A stretch of 64,000 nucleotides of DNA, from assembly GCF_905171765.1 (NCBI RefSeq), contig NC_053390.1, positions 139,347,468-139,411,467 on the forward strand. The letters run 5' to 3'. This DNA is from Bufo bufo (lineage: Eukaryota > Chordata > Amphibia > Anura > Bufonidae). The notes under the pieces are model-generated. The model made no database searches. It saw only the letters and a list, made by a program, of their open reading frames with translations, and was not told where the DNA came from. The position numbers and the translations under genes are program-made. Shown here piece by piece: positions 47,215 to 57,290 of this stretch; within the stretch, counting starts at the first letter, position 1, and the number at the start of each line of letters is the position of its first letter.

Positions 47215-48309
47215 TTAAAACAAGTCAAAATGAGGCTCAGTAGTGTGTGTGTGGCCTCCACGTGCCTGTATGACCTCCCTACAATGCCTGTGCATGCTCC
47301 TGATGAGGTGGCGGACGGTCTCCTGAGGGATCTCCTCCCAGACCTGGACTAAAGCATCTGCCAACTCCTGGACAGTCTGTGGTGCAACGTGACGTTGGTG
47401 GATAGAGCGAGACATGATGTCCCAGATGTGCTCAATTGGATTCAGGTCTGGGGAACGGGCGGGCCAGTCCATAGCATCAATGCCTTCGTCTTGCAGGAAC
47501 TGCTGACACACTCCAGCCACATGAGGTCTAGCATTGTCTTGCATTAGGAGGAACCCAGGGCCAACCGCACCAGCATATGGTCTCACAAGGGGTCTGAGGA
47601 TCTCATCTCGGTACCTAATGGCAGTCAGGCTACCTCTGGCGAGCACATGGAGGGCTGTGCGGCCCTCCAAAGAAATGCCACCCCACACCTTTACTGACCC
47701 AATGCCAAACTGGTCATGCTGGAGGATGTTGCAGGCAGTAGAACGTTCTCCACGGCGTCTCCAGACTCTGTCACGTCTGTCACATGTGCTCAGTGTGAAC
47801 CTGCTTTCATCTGTGAAGAGCACAGGGCGCCAGTGGTGAATTTGCCAATCTTGGTGTTCTCTGGCAAATGCCAAACGTCCTGCACGGTGTTGGGCTGTAA
47901 GCACAACCCCCACCTGTGGACGTCGGGCCCTCATACCACCCTTATGGAGTCTGTTTCTGGCCGTTTGAGCAGACACATGCACATTTGTAGCCTGCTGGAG
48001 GTCATTTTGCAGGGCTCTGGCAGTGCTCCTCCTGTTCCTCCTTGCACAAAGGTGGAGGTAGCGGTCCTGCTGTTGGGTTGTTGCCCTCCTATGGCCTCCT
48101 CAACGTCTCCTGATGTACTGTCCTGTCTCCTGGTAGCGCCTCCATACTCTAGACACTACGCTGACAGACACAGCAAACCTTCTTGTCACAGCTCGCATTG
48201 ATGTGCCATCCTGGATAAGCTGCACTACCTGAGCCACATGTGTGGGTTGTAGACTCCGTCTCATGCTACCACTGGAGTGAAAGCACCGCCAGCATTCAAA
48301 AGTGACCAA
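47215..48309 (-). pseudogene. Tc1 transposase, DD34E type, one in-frame stop
   Basis: On the minus strand the frame opens at 48309 with MVTFECWRCFHSS and a helix-turn-helix region ([20 protein letters not shown]), meets one TGA at 48100-48102 and goes on in the same frame to 47215. The catalytic triad is complete: [21 protein letters not shown] and [12 protein letters not shown]. There are 34 residues between the second Asp and the Glu, the usual Tc1 spacing. With 364 codons it has a normal length. A single stop separates the DNA-binding from the catalytic part, so this copy was lost recently. Both nested TTAA elements missed the coding region: A lies directly after the stop codon, B about 220 bp before the start. 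Confidence 0.92.
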
Positions 48310-49004
48310 AACATCAGCCAGGAAGCATAGGAACTGAGAAGTGGTCTGTGCTCACCACCTGCAGAACCACTCCTTTATTGGGGGTGTCTTGCTAATTGCC
48401 TATAATTTCAACCTGTTGTCTATCCCATTTGCACAACAGCATGTGAAATTGATTGTCACTCGGTGTTGCTTCCTAAGTGGACAGTTTGATTTCACAGAAG
48501 TGCGATTGACTTGGAGTTACATTGTGTTGTTTAACCACCTCCGGACCGCTGTACGCACAGACGCGTCCTGGAGGTGGTTGATTCATTCCTCCTGGACGCG
48601 CCGGCGCGTCCTCTCGCGAGACGCGAGATTTCCTGTGAACGCGCGCACACAGGCGCGCGCGCTCACAGGAACGGAAGGTAAGAGAGTTGATCTCCAGCCT
48701 GCCAGCGGCGATCGTTCGCTGGCAGGCTGGAGATGTGTTTTTTTTAACCCCTAACAGGTATATTAGACGCTGTTTTGATAACAGCGTCTAATATACCTGC
48801 TACCTGGTCCTCTGGTGGTCCCATTTGTTTGGATCGACCACCAGAGGACACAGGTAGCTCAGTAAAGTCCCACCAAGCACCACTACACTACACTACACCC
48901 CCCCCCCGTCACTTATTAACCCCTTATTAGCCCCTGATCACCCCATATAGACTCCCTGATCACCCCCCTGTCATTGATTACCCCCCTGTCATTGATCAAC
49001 CCCC

Positions 49005-50030
49005 TGTAAAGCTCCATTCAGATGTCCGCATGATTTTTACGGATCCACTGATAGATGGATCGGATCCGCAAAACGCATCCGGACGTCTGAATGAAGCCTT
49101 ACAGGGGCATGATCAATGACTGTGGTTATCACCCCATATAGACTCCCTGATCACCCCCCTGTCATTGATCACCCCCCTGTCATTGATTACCCCCCTGTAA
49201 AGCTCCATTCAGACGTCCGCATGATTTTTACGGATCCACTGATAGATGGATCGGATCCGCAAAACGCATCCGGACGTCTGAATGAAGCCTTACAGGGGCA
49301 TGATCAATGACTGTGGTGATCACCCCATATAGACTCCCTGATCACCCCCCTGTAAAGCTCCATTCAGATGTCCGCATGATTTTTACGGATCCACTGATAG
49401 ATGGATCGGATCCGCAAAACGCATCCGGACGTCTGAATGAAGCCTTACAGGGGCATGATCAATGACTGTGGTTATCACCCCATATAGACTCCCTGATCAC
49501 CCCCCTGTCATTGATCACCCCCCTGTCATTGATTACCCCCCTGTAAAGCTCCATTCAGACGTCCGCATGATTTTTACGGATCCACTGATAGATGGATCGG
49601 ATCCGCAAAACGCATCCGGACGTCTGAATGAAGCCTTACAGGGGCATGATCAATGACTGTGGTTATCACCCCATATAGACTCCCTGATCACCCCCCTGTC
49701 ATTGATTACCCCCCTGTAAAGCTCCATTCAGACGTCCGCATGATTTTTACGGATCCACTGATAGATGGATCGGATCCGCAAAACGCATCCGGACGTCTGA
49801 ATGAAGCCTTACAGGGGCATGATCAATGACTGTGGTGATCACCCCATATAGACTCCCTGATCACCCCCCTGTCATTGATTACCCCCCTGTCATTAATCAC
49901 CCCCCTGTAAAGCTCCATTCAGACGTCCGCATGATTTTTACGGATCCACTGATAGATGGATCGGATCCGCAAAACGCATCCGGACGTCTGAATGAAGCCT
50001 TACACGGGCGTGATCAATGACTGTGGTTAT
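49005..50030. repeat. Six hairpin units with variable 18-bp spacers
   Basis: GTAAAGCTCCATTCAGACGT starts six units at about 49005, 49196, 49351, 49542, 49715 and 49906. Each holds the inverted pair CATTCAGACGTCCG and CGGACGTCTGAATG with GGATCC near the loop, an 80-bp hairpin. Distances of 191, 155, 191, 173 and 191 bp differ by steps of 18, because the spacer has one, two or three copies of CCCCCTGTCATTGATCAC. Matching 64-codon frames in these units are not genes. Confidence 0.9.
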
Positions 50031-50039
50031 CACCCCATA

Positions 50040-50235
50040 TAGACTCCCTGATCACCCCCCTGTCATTGATCACCACCCCTGTCATTGATCACCCCCCCTG
50101 TCATTGATCACCCCCCCTGTCATTGATCACCCCCCTGTCATTGATCACCCCCCTGTCATTGATCACCCCCCTGTCATTGATCAACCCCCTGTCATTGATC
50201 AACCCCCCTGTCATTGATCACCCCCCTGTAAGGCT
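50040..50235. repeat. 18-bp minisatellite, about ten copies
   Basis: CCCCCTGTCATTGATCAC is repeated about ten times in a row. It is the same unit as the spacer between the hairpins upstream, here expanded without hairpins. Confidence 0.9.
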
Positions 50236-50479
50236 CCATTCAGACATTTTTTTGGCCCAAGTTAGCGGAATTATTATTTTTTTTTCTTACAAAGTCTCAT
50301 ATTCCACTAACTTGTGACAAAAAATTAAATCTCACATGAACTCACCATACCCCTCACGGAATCCAAATGCGTAAAATTTTTTAGACATTTATATTCCAGA
50401 CTTCTTCTCACGCTTTAGGGCCCCTAGAATGCCAGGGCAGTATAAATACCCCACATGTGACCCCATTTCGGAAAGAAGA

Positions 50480-52980
50480 CACCCCCAGGTATTCCGTGAG
50501 GGGCATATTGAGTCCATGAAAGATTGAAATTTTTGTCCCAAGTTAGCGGAACGGGAGACTTTGTGAGAAAAAAATAAAAAATATCAATTTCCGCTAACTT
50601 GTGCCAAAAAAAAAAAATTTCTATGAACTCGCCATGCCCCTCATTGAATACCTTGGGGTGTCTTCTTTCCAAAATGGGGTCACATGTGGGGTATTTATAC
50701 TGCCCTGGCATTCTAGGGGCCCCAAAGCGTGAGAAGAAGTCTGGTATCCAAATGTCTAAAAATGCCCTCCTAAAAGGAATTTGGGCCCCTTTGCACATCT
50801 AGGCTGCAAAAAAGTGTCACACATCTGGTATCGCCGTACTCAGGAGAAGTTGGGGAATGTGTTTTGGGGTGTCATTTTACATATACCCATGCTGGGTGAG
50901 ATAAATATCTTGGTCAAATGCCAACTTTGTATAAAAAAATGGGAAAAGTTGTCTTTTGCCAAGATATTTCTCTCACCCAGCATGGGTATATGTAAAAAGA
51001 CACCCCAAAACACATTCCCCAACTTCTCCCGAGTACGGAGATACCAGATGTGTGACACTTTTTTGCAGCCTAGGTGGGCAAAGGGGCCCATATTCCAAAG
51101 AGCACCTTTCGTATTTCACTGGTCATTTACCTACTTACCACACATTAGGGCCCCTGGAAAATGCCAGGGCAGTATAACTACCCCACAAGTGACCCCATTT
51201 TGGAAAGAAGACACCCCAAGGTATTCCGTGAGGGGCATGGCGAGTTCCTAGAATTTTTTATTTTTTGTCACAAGTTAGTGGAAAATGATGATTTTTTTTT
51301 TTTTTTTTTTTCATACAAAGTCTCATATTCCACTAACTTGTGACAAAAAATAAAAACTTCCATGAACTCACTATGCCCATCAGCGAATACCTTGGGGTCT
51401 ATTCTTTCCAAAATGGGGTCACTTGTGGGGTAGGTATAATGCCCTGGTATTTTAGGGGCCCAAATGTGTGGTAAGGAGTTTGAAATCAAATTCTGTAAAA
51501 AATGACGAGTGAAATCCGAAAGGTGCTCTTTGGAATATGGGCCCCTTTGCCCACCTAGGCTGCAAAAAAGTGTCACACATCTGGTATCTCCGTACTCAGG
51601 AGAAGGTGGGGAATGTGTTTTGGGGTGTCATTTTACATATACCCATGCTGGGTGAGATAAATATCTTGGTCAAATGCCAACTTTGTATAAAAAAATTGCA
51701 AAAGTTGTCTTTTGCCAAGATATTTCTCTCACCCAGCATGGGTATATGTAAAAAGACACCCCAAAACACATTCCTCAACTTCTCCTGAGTACGGAGATAC
51801 CACATGTGTGGCACTTTTTTGCAGCCTAGGTGGGCAAAGGGGCCCATATTCCAAAGAGCACCTTTTGGATTTCACTGGTCATTTACCTACTTACCACACA
51901 TTAGGGCCCCTGGAAAATGCCAGGGCAGTATAACTACCCCACAAGTGACCCCATTTTGGAAAGAAGACACCCCAAGGTATTCCGTGAGGGGCATGGCGAG
52001 TTCCTAGAATTTTTTATTTTTTGTCACAAGTTAGTGGAAAATGATGATTTTTTTTATATATTTTTTTTTTTTCATACAAAGTCTCATATTCCACTAACTT
52101 GTGACAAAAAATAAAAATTCCATGAACTCACTATGCCCATCAGCGAATACCTTGGGGTCTCTTCTTTCCAAAATGGGGTCACTTGTGGGGTAGTTATACT
52201 GCCTTGGCATTCTAGGGGCCCAAATGTGTGGTAAGGAGTTTGAAATCAAATTCTGTAAAAAATGACGAGTGAAATCCGAAAGGTGCTCTTTGGAATATGG
52301 GCCCCTTTGCCCACCTAGGCTGCAAAAAAGTGTCACACATCTGGTATCTCCGTATTCAGGAGAAGTTGGGGAATGTGTTTTGGGGTGTCTTTTTACATAT
52401 ACCCATGCTGGGTGAGAGAAATATCTTGGCAAAAGACAACTTTTCCCATTTTTTTATACAAAGTTGGCATTTGACCAAGATATTTATCTCACCCAGCATG
52501 GGTATATGTAAAATGACACCCCAAAACACATTCCCCAACTTCTACTGAATACGGAGATACCAGATGTGTGACACTTTTTTGCAGCCTAGGTGGGCAAAGG
52601 GGCCCACATTCCAAAGAGCACCTTTCGGATTTCACTGGTCAGTTTTTACAGAATTTGATTTCAAACTCCTTACCACACATTTGGGCCCCTAGAATGCCAG
52701 GGCAGTATAACTACCCCACAAGTGACCCCATTTTGGAAAGAAGAGACCCCAAGGTATTTCGTGATGGGCATAGTGAGTTCATGGAAGTTTTTATTTTTTG
52801 TCACAAGTTAGTGGAATATGAGACTTTGTAAGAAAAAAAAAAAAAAAATCATCATTTTCCGCTAACTTGTGACAAAAAATAAAAAGTTCTATGAACTCAC
52901 TATGCCCATCAGCGAATACCTTAGGGTGTGTACTTTCCGAAATGGGGTCATTTGTGGGGTGTTTGTACTGTCTGGGCATT
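50480..52980. repeat. Array of alternating palindromes, period about 755 bp, three copies
   Basis: Palindromes of about 250 bp centre near 50935, 51690 and 52445. Each has GTGTTTTGGGGTGTCATTTT and CATACCCATGCTGGGTGAGA on one arm and the complement on the other. Between them, smaller palindromes around GTCACAAGTTAGTGGAA lie at about 51275, 52025 and 52800. Frames of 60-125 codons on both strands (for example MGPFAHLGCKKVSHIWY) repeat on both strands because of the palindromes and are not genes. Confidence 0.85.
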
Positions 52981-53476
52981 GTAGAACCTCAGGAAACATG
53001 ACAGGTGCTCAGAAAGTCAGAGCTGCTTCAAAAAGCGGAAATTCACATTTTTGTACCATAGTTTGTAAACGCTATAACTTTTACCCAAACCATTTTGTTT
53101 TTACCCAAACATTTTTTTTTTATCAAAGACATGTAGAACAATAAATTTAGAGCAAAATTTATATATGGATGTCATTTTTTTTGCAAAATTTTACAACTGA
53201 AAGTGAAAAATGTCATTTTTTTGCAAAAAAATCGTTAAATTTCGATTAATAACAAAAAAAGTAAAAATGTCAGCAGCAATGAAATACCACCAAATGAAAG
53301 CTCTATTAGTGAGAAGAAAAGGAGGTAAAATTCATTTGGGTGGTAAGTTGCATGACCGAGCAATAAATGGTGAAAGTAGTGTAGGTCAGAAGTGTAAAAA
53401 GTGGCCTGGTCTTTCAGGGTGTTTAAGCACTGGGGGCTGAGGTGGTTAAGTGTTCCCTTTATTTTTTTGAGCAGTG

Positions 53477-53496
53477 TATATATATATATATATAGA
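53477..53496. repeat. TA microsatellite between Tc1 nest and PLE pair
   Basis: About nine TA units separate the Tc1 terminal repeat from the left PLE. A similar run follows the right PLE at 60602-60619. Confidence 0.85.
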
Positions 53497-53650
53497 AAGA
53501 GAAGGAGATCCAGTGGGAGCACCACCAACGATGTGGGTGCAACGTCCGGCACAGGGTAACGGCAATACCCCAAGTATTGTAGAGATGAAAGAAGTCGGAC
53601 TGCACTCCAAAAAATAGTGAAATACACGGTTTTATTCACCCATAGTCTGG

Positions 53651-53693
53651 CAAACTTGCGACGTTTCGGCTCACAAGAGCCTTCCTCAAGCAT
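53651..53693 (-). ncRNA. Hammerhead-like motif in PLE 3' region, left copy
   Basis: It is the mirror of the motif at 60490-60532 and identical to it: TTGAGGA core, stem GGCTC/GAGCC, GAAAC and a possible cleavage C. See the right copy for the pairing. The first core base is U in place of the usual C, so activity is uncertain. Confidence 0.35.
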
Positions 53694-54675
53694 AGAGGTA
53701 GTGAAAGTGAAAGCATATAAAAGACATTTCATAAGTGTGAAACCAATCAGATTGAAGTTACAATTAAGTTCCAATTACATACATCTGATACAAAACACAA
53801 AGTGCATGTGCATAAAGTGACATGTGTCATATGGTCTATATCCTCAAGACTAACTCACTATATGTGAAAATAATGCCGTTACAGATCATGATAAAAACAG
53901 TGATATAATAATGAGTACGGATCAAAGAAATAAAACCTTAGGAAGTCATAGCGCCCACATAGACCATCGCGTTCGTTGAGCGTCTCTGTCTCTTCAATGC
54001 GCATGTCCAGACACACGTAATCCAAAGAGTCGTGATGCAGAAAATGTGGCGCATGCGTTCTATAGTATCAAACAAACATCGCCATCTTGTTAAAGGGCAT
54101 GTTGCCCTATACATTTATATATTGCACCGATGTGAGCTGTACCAAATATCCCCGAAATAGGGTAAGTAGCCATGGTAGGGATCTCCTACATGTGACAGCA
54201 GATGGATCGGGATCCCGCCCCACCGAGAGGGACACCGAACCAAAGGGCCGCCGGTGCCGGACGGGAACACTTCCATGAACCATACCGACACCAATAGCCT
54301 GACAGCTGACAATATCATGGCCGCAGGGAGATCATCCCTAGTAAGATGGAACGGCATCACAACATAAAGATAATCAAAGATCTAGGTCTGCACTATAGAA
54401 AATTATAAATCTTGGACTGCGCACAGAAGAGAGAAGATGGTATCCGCTCTGGTCTCCATTGCTTCCAAAAGGATATAGTTCACAGATCCGTATCCAGTAC
54501 CATGTGTATTAAAATGTTCTAAAAGGCAAAGAGAAAATGTATATGTTAATATTTTGTATATATTACATTGCAATTACATATTGATCTTTCACAATCCTCC
54601 TGCACTATTATACATATAAGAGAACGATATATCGCACCAAGGGAGAGGGTAAACGAGCCACAAGTCCCAAAACTC

Positions 54676-56892
54676 TCACCTGAACTCAACATTAAGACCT
54701 CTAGGGTACAAGCTATCCAGATTATAGATCCATTGCAATTCTCTTTTTTTGAGGATTGCTGAGCGATCACCTCCTCTCCTAGGGAGTGTGATCTGATCAA
54801 CAATCCAACATCTTAGATCCCGTTCCGTATGTTGTAGGGATCCAAAGTGCCTGGCTACTGGTAGATCAGTGCGTTTTTTCCTAATGGAATTTCTATGATT
54901 GTTTAGTCTCAACTTTAGTTCTGTTGATGTTTCTCCAACATAGATTAGGTTGCAAGGGCAAGCCAACACATAAATCACGTATGATGACGAACAAGTCAGA
55001 TGGAATTTAATGGGATATTCTTTGTTAGTCGATGGATGTATAAAGGATCTAGATTTGCAGATAAAGCGGCAGTTGACACAGTTGAGGCACGGATAACATC
55101 CAAACCCCAACGGTGCCAATGTCCGCTGTATGCTGACCTTCTCGGGGCCAACATCTGCCCTCACTAAATGATCTTTAATGTTTTTATTTTTTCGATAAGA
55201 TAGAAGTGGAGGAAGTCTAAATTCGGGTACGTCCTGAATGGACTTACTTAGAATGCTCCAGTTATCCCTCAGAATGCGCCCTATTGCCACGCTGTGATCA
55301 GAAAATGTGGACATAAAGGGTATCCTACGTGTCTTCTGAGGGGCAGGTGGAGCAATCTCTGTATTAGTAAGGAGAATTCTACTTTTTTGTTGATCCAACA
55401 GTCGACGGGGGTAGCCCCGTTCTTTGAATTTGTCTGCCATCATCTCCAAAGTGTTTGTAAACTCAATCTGATCTGATACAATGCGCTTAGTACGTAAAAA
55501 TTGTGAATAAGGTAGATGTTTGACTAAGCTGCGGGGATGATTACTTTCAAACCGCAAGAGTGTATTTCGATCAGTTGACTTGACAAACAGGCCCGTGTGA
55601 ATAGAGCCATCAATCCATCGAACATTAGTGTCTAGAAATGACAATTGTGTTTTTGAAAAAGACACTGTGTATTGAAGATCTGTATCAATGCTATTTAGGT
55701 AGGCATGGAAATCGATCAATTGAGGTTCCGTACCTGTCCACAGGAGGAAGACGTCATCTATGTACCGCCACCACCTCAGAACATGCTGAAAGTGGTGGGA
55801 TACATAGATAAAGTCCTCCTCCATGTGGCGCATGTATATATTGGCGTACGTAGGGGCCACATTCGACCCCATCGCAACGCCACGCTTTTGATTATAGAAA
55901 GTGTCTTGGAACAAGAAATAGTTTTTCTCCAAGATCAGTCTCAACATGGTGTTGATAAATTGTTTGGCATTTTGTGTTAAAGGCGACTCATCCAGAAATT
56001 TATTGACTGCAGTCATGCCCTTTTCATGTCCTATTGACGTATATAACGATACAACGTCAAAGGACACTAGAGTAAGGCTCTGCACGTCACTCACATCAGT
56101 GTCTCTCAACTGCTGTAAAAATTCACCTGTATCTTTGATGTATGATCTACCAGCTGTCGAGAAGGCCCTTAACAGTTTGTCCAGGAAAATGGCTATTCTA
56201 CTGAACACTGAATCAGAGCCAGAAACGATGGGGCGGCCGGGGGGGTCCACCAAACTTTTGTGGACTTTGGGCAATATATATATCACCGGAGTGATGGGAC
56301 AAGGTACCATCAAGTATTCCTTAAGCCCCTCATCGATGATGCCCCCGGCCACCGCATCGGATAGGCTCTGACGAATCATATTCATGATATTAAATTTAGG
56401 GTCACCATATAATATACCATATACATTTGTGTCGCTCAATTGTCGTGTAATTTCTTTAATATATTTGGATGTATCAAGTACCACCACCCCTCCGCCCTTA
56501 TCGGCAGGTTTAATCGTCAACCGAGAATTACTTTTGAGTTGAGTTAGGGCCTCTATCTCTGCAGTAGTCAGATTCGGATGGGTGAATCTGTCTATTTCCC
56601 CAGAACGGGTTTTGAGCTCTCTAATGTCTCTTTTAACTGCAGACATATAGGCCTCAACCGCAGGCTCATCTATAACTGGATAAAAAGCACTCTTGTTAGT
56701 TAAACCCACTTTTTGAAGTGAGAGTTCACTAGAGTGTACCTGTGTATTGGCAACGCGACCCTTAAAAAACATTTTCAACTTAATAGAACGAAAAAAATCA
56801 TTCAAATCCATTTCAATGTTGAACCAATTTACCTTAGAGCCTGGACAAAAAGTGAGTCCCTTAGATAGAACACTGTGTTGAGCTTCAGTCAA
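54676..56892 (-). CDS. PLE reverse transcriptase with GIY-YIG domain, left copy
   Basis: This gene is identical in protein to the one at 57291-59507. The frame is open from 56892 to the stop at 54676 (738 codons) and stays open upstream to 57072 in a stretch rich in Arg and Lys. No ATG lies there; the codon at 56892 is TTG, and the first ATG in frame is 27 codons further, at 56811. RT motifs: KPADKGGGVVVLD, YILPKVHK, LVSFDVVSLYTSI, KRGVAMGSNVAPTYAN and WWRYIDDVFLLW. Near the C-terminus come a Cys-rich motif (CYPCLNCVNC) and a GIY-YIG-type endonuclease (VIYVLACPCNLIYVGETS). The likely missing start is explained by the head-to-head junction, which cuts the 5' end. Confidence 0.9.
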   Translation of the reverse strand: MTEAQHSVLSKGLTFCPGSKVNWFNIEMDLNDFFRSIKLKMFFKGRVANTQVHSSELSLQKVGLTNKSAFYPVIDEPAVEAYMSAVKRDIRELKTRSGEIDRFTHPNLTTAEIEALTQLKSNSRLTIKPADKGGGVVVLDTSKYIKEITRQLSDTNVYGILYGDPKFNIMNMIRQSLSDAVAGGIIDEGLKEYLMVPCPITPVIYILPKVHKSLVDPPGRPIVSGSDSVFSRIAIFLDKLLRAFSTAGRSYIKDTGEFLQQLRDTDVSDVQSLTLVSFDVVSLYTSIGHEKGMTAVNKFLDESPLTQNAKQFINTMLRLILEKNYFLFQDTFYNQKRGVAMGSNVAPTYANIYMRHMEEDFIYVSHHFQHVLRWWRYIDDVFLLWTGTEPQLIDFHAYLNSIDTDLQYTVSFSKTQLSFLDTNVRWIDGSIHTGLFVKSTDRNTLLRFESNHPRSLVKHLPYSQFLRTKRIVSDQIEFTNTLEMMADKFKERGYPRRLLDQQKSRILLTNTEIAPPAPQKTRRIPFMSTFSDHSVAIGRILRDNWSILSKSIQDVPEFRLPPLLSYRKNKNIKDHLVRADVGPEKVSIQRTLAPLGFGCYPCLNCVNCRFICKSRSFIHPSTNKEYPIKFHLTCSSSYVIYVLACPCNLIYVGETSTELKLRLNNHRNSIRKKRTDLPVARHFGSLQHTERDLRCWIVDQITLPRRGGDRSAILKKRELQWIYNLDSLYPRGLNVEFR

Positions 56893-57084
56893 TTCTGTTG
56901 AAGATAAATTAAAGACTATGGTCTCTGTCTCTGGGATGATGCCTTTATCGCCTGTAGTCTGGTTCTGTTTTGTCGCTGTTTTCCTTTGTCTTCTGAACCT
57001 TTTGCCTCCCCTTCTTGTTCTTGTTCTTTTCTTTTCTTGATATCCAGATCGCTTCCTAAAAAAGCCCTTTCTTCATCTGTAACA

Positions 57085-57098
57085 AAAAATACACAGTC
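57085..57098. other. Centre of the 7-kb palindrome
   Basis: Fourteen unpaired bases (AAAAATACACAGTC) separate the arms ending CATCTGTAACA and TGTTACAGATG. This short loop is the junction of two PLE 5' ends. Confidence 0.85.
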
Positions 57099-57290
57099 TG
57101 TTACAGATGAAGAAAGGGCTTTTTTAGGAAGCGATCTGGATATCAAGAAAAGAAAAGAACAAGAACAAGAAGGGGAGGCAAAAGGTTCAGAAGACAAAGG
57201 AAAACAGCGACAAAACAGAACCAGACTACAGGCGATAAAGGCATCATCCCAGAGACAGAGACCATAGTCTTTAATTTATCTTCAACAGAA

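Larger units (their letters stand above)
48535..53445. mobile_element. TTAA-flanked non-autonomous element B, 4911 bp
   Basis: TTAA lies at 48531-48534 and 53446-53449. The element starts CCACCTCCGGACCGC and ends GGGGGCTGAGGTGG, inverted ends of seven bases (CCACCTC). No transposase is present. It holds hairpins at 48575-48790 (GCCTGCCAGCGGCGATCG with its partner), a hairpin array at 49000-50230 and an alternating palindrome array at 50500-52980. It differs in sequence from element A but shares the target and the array-filled architecture. Confidence 0.88.
42188..53476 (-). mobile_element. Tc1 element (DD34E) carrying two nested TTAA elements
   Basis: CACTGCTCAAAAAAATAAAG at 42188 and its complement ending at 53476 are the terminal repeats, with TA on both sides. 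The distance is 11289 bp, but two TTAA-flanked elements (42429-47214 and 48535-53445) account for 9705 bp including their duplications. What remains is 1584 bp, the normal size of a Tc1 element. The transposase gene lies on the minus strand between the two inserts. Confidence 0.93.
53497..57084 (-). mobile_element. Penelope-like element, left copy, minus strand
   Basis: This copy and the one at 57099-60602 are mirror images about 57091.5; every position x matches 114183-x without indels as far as I can follow. The element runs from the truncated 5' side at the centre to a 3' end at 53497. It has about 84 bp more at its 3' end (53497-53580) than the right copy. It carries the RT/GIY-YIG gene and a hammerhead-like motif in the 3' region (about 53651-53693). 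Confidence 0.92.

Noticed and set aside
49005..50235. CRISPR-like array
   Set aside because: Repeats and spacers are both repetitive, spacing varies by 18-bp steps, and the surroundings are eukaryotic transposons.
49116..50317. Repeated 64-codon frames
   Set aside because: They are identical because the hairpin units are identical, and they end with the unit.
50424..52980. Overlapping frames on both strands (MGPFAHLGCKKVSHIWY)
   Set aside because: The same protein is read on both strands because the DNA is palindromic. This is a by-product of the repeat.
55705..56371. Frames of 91 and 141 codons opposite to the PLE gene, mirrored at 57812-58478
   Set aside because: They lie antisense in the RT coding region and have no recognisable domain.
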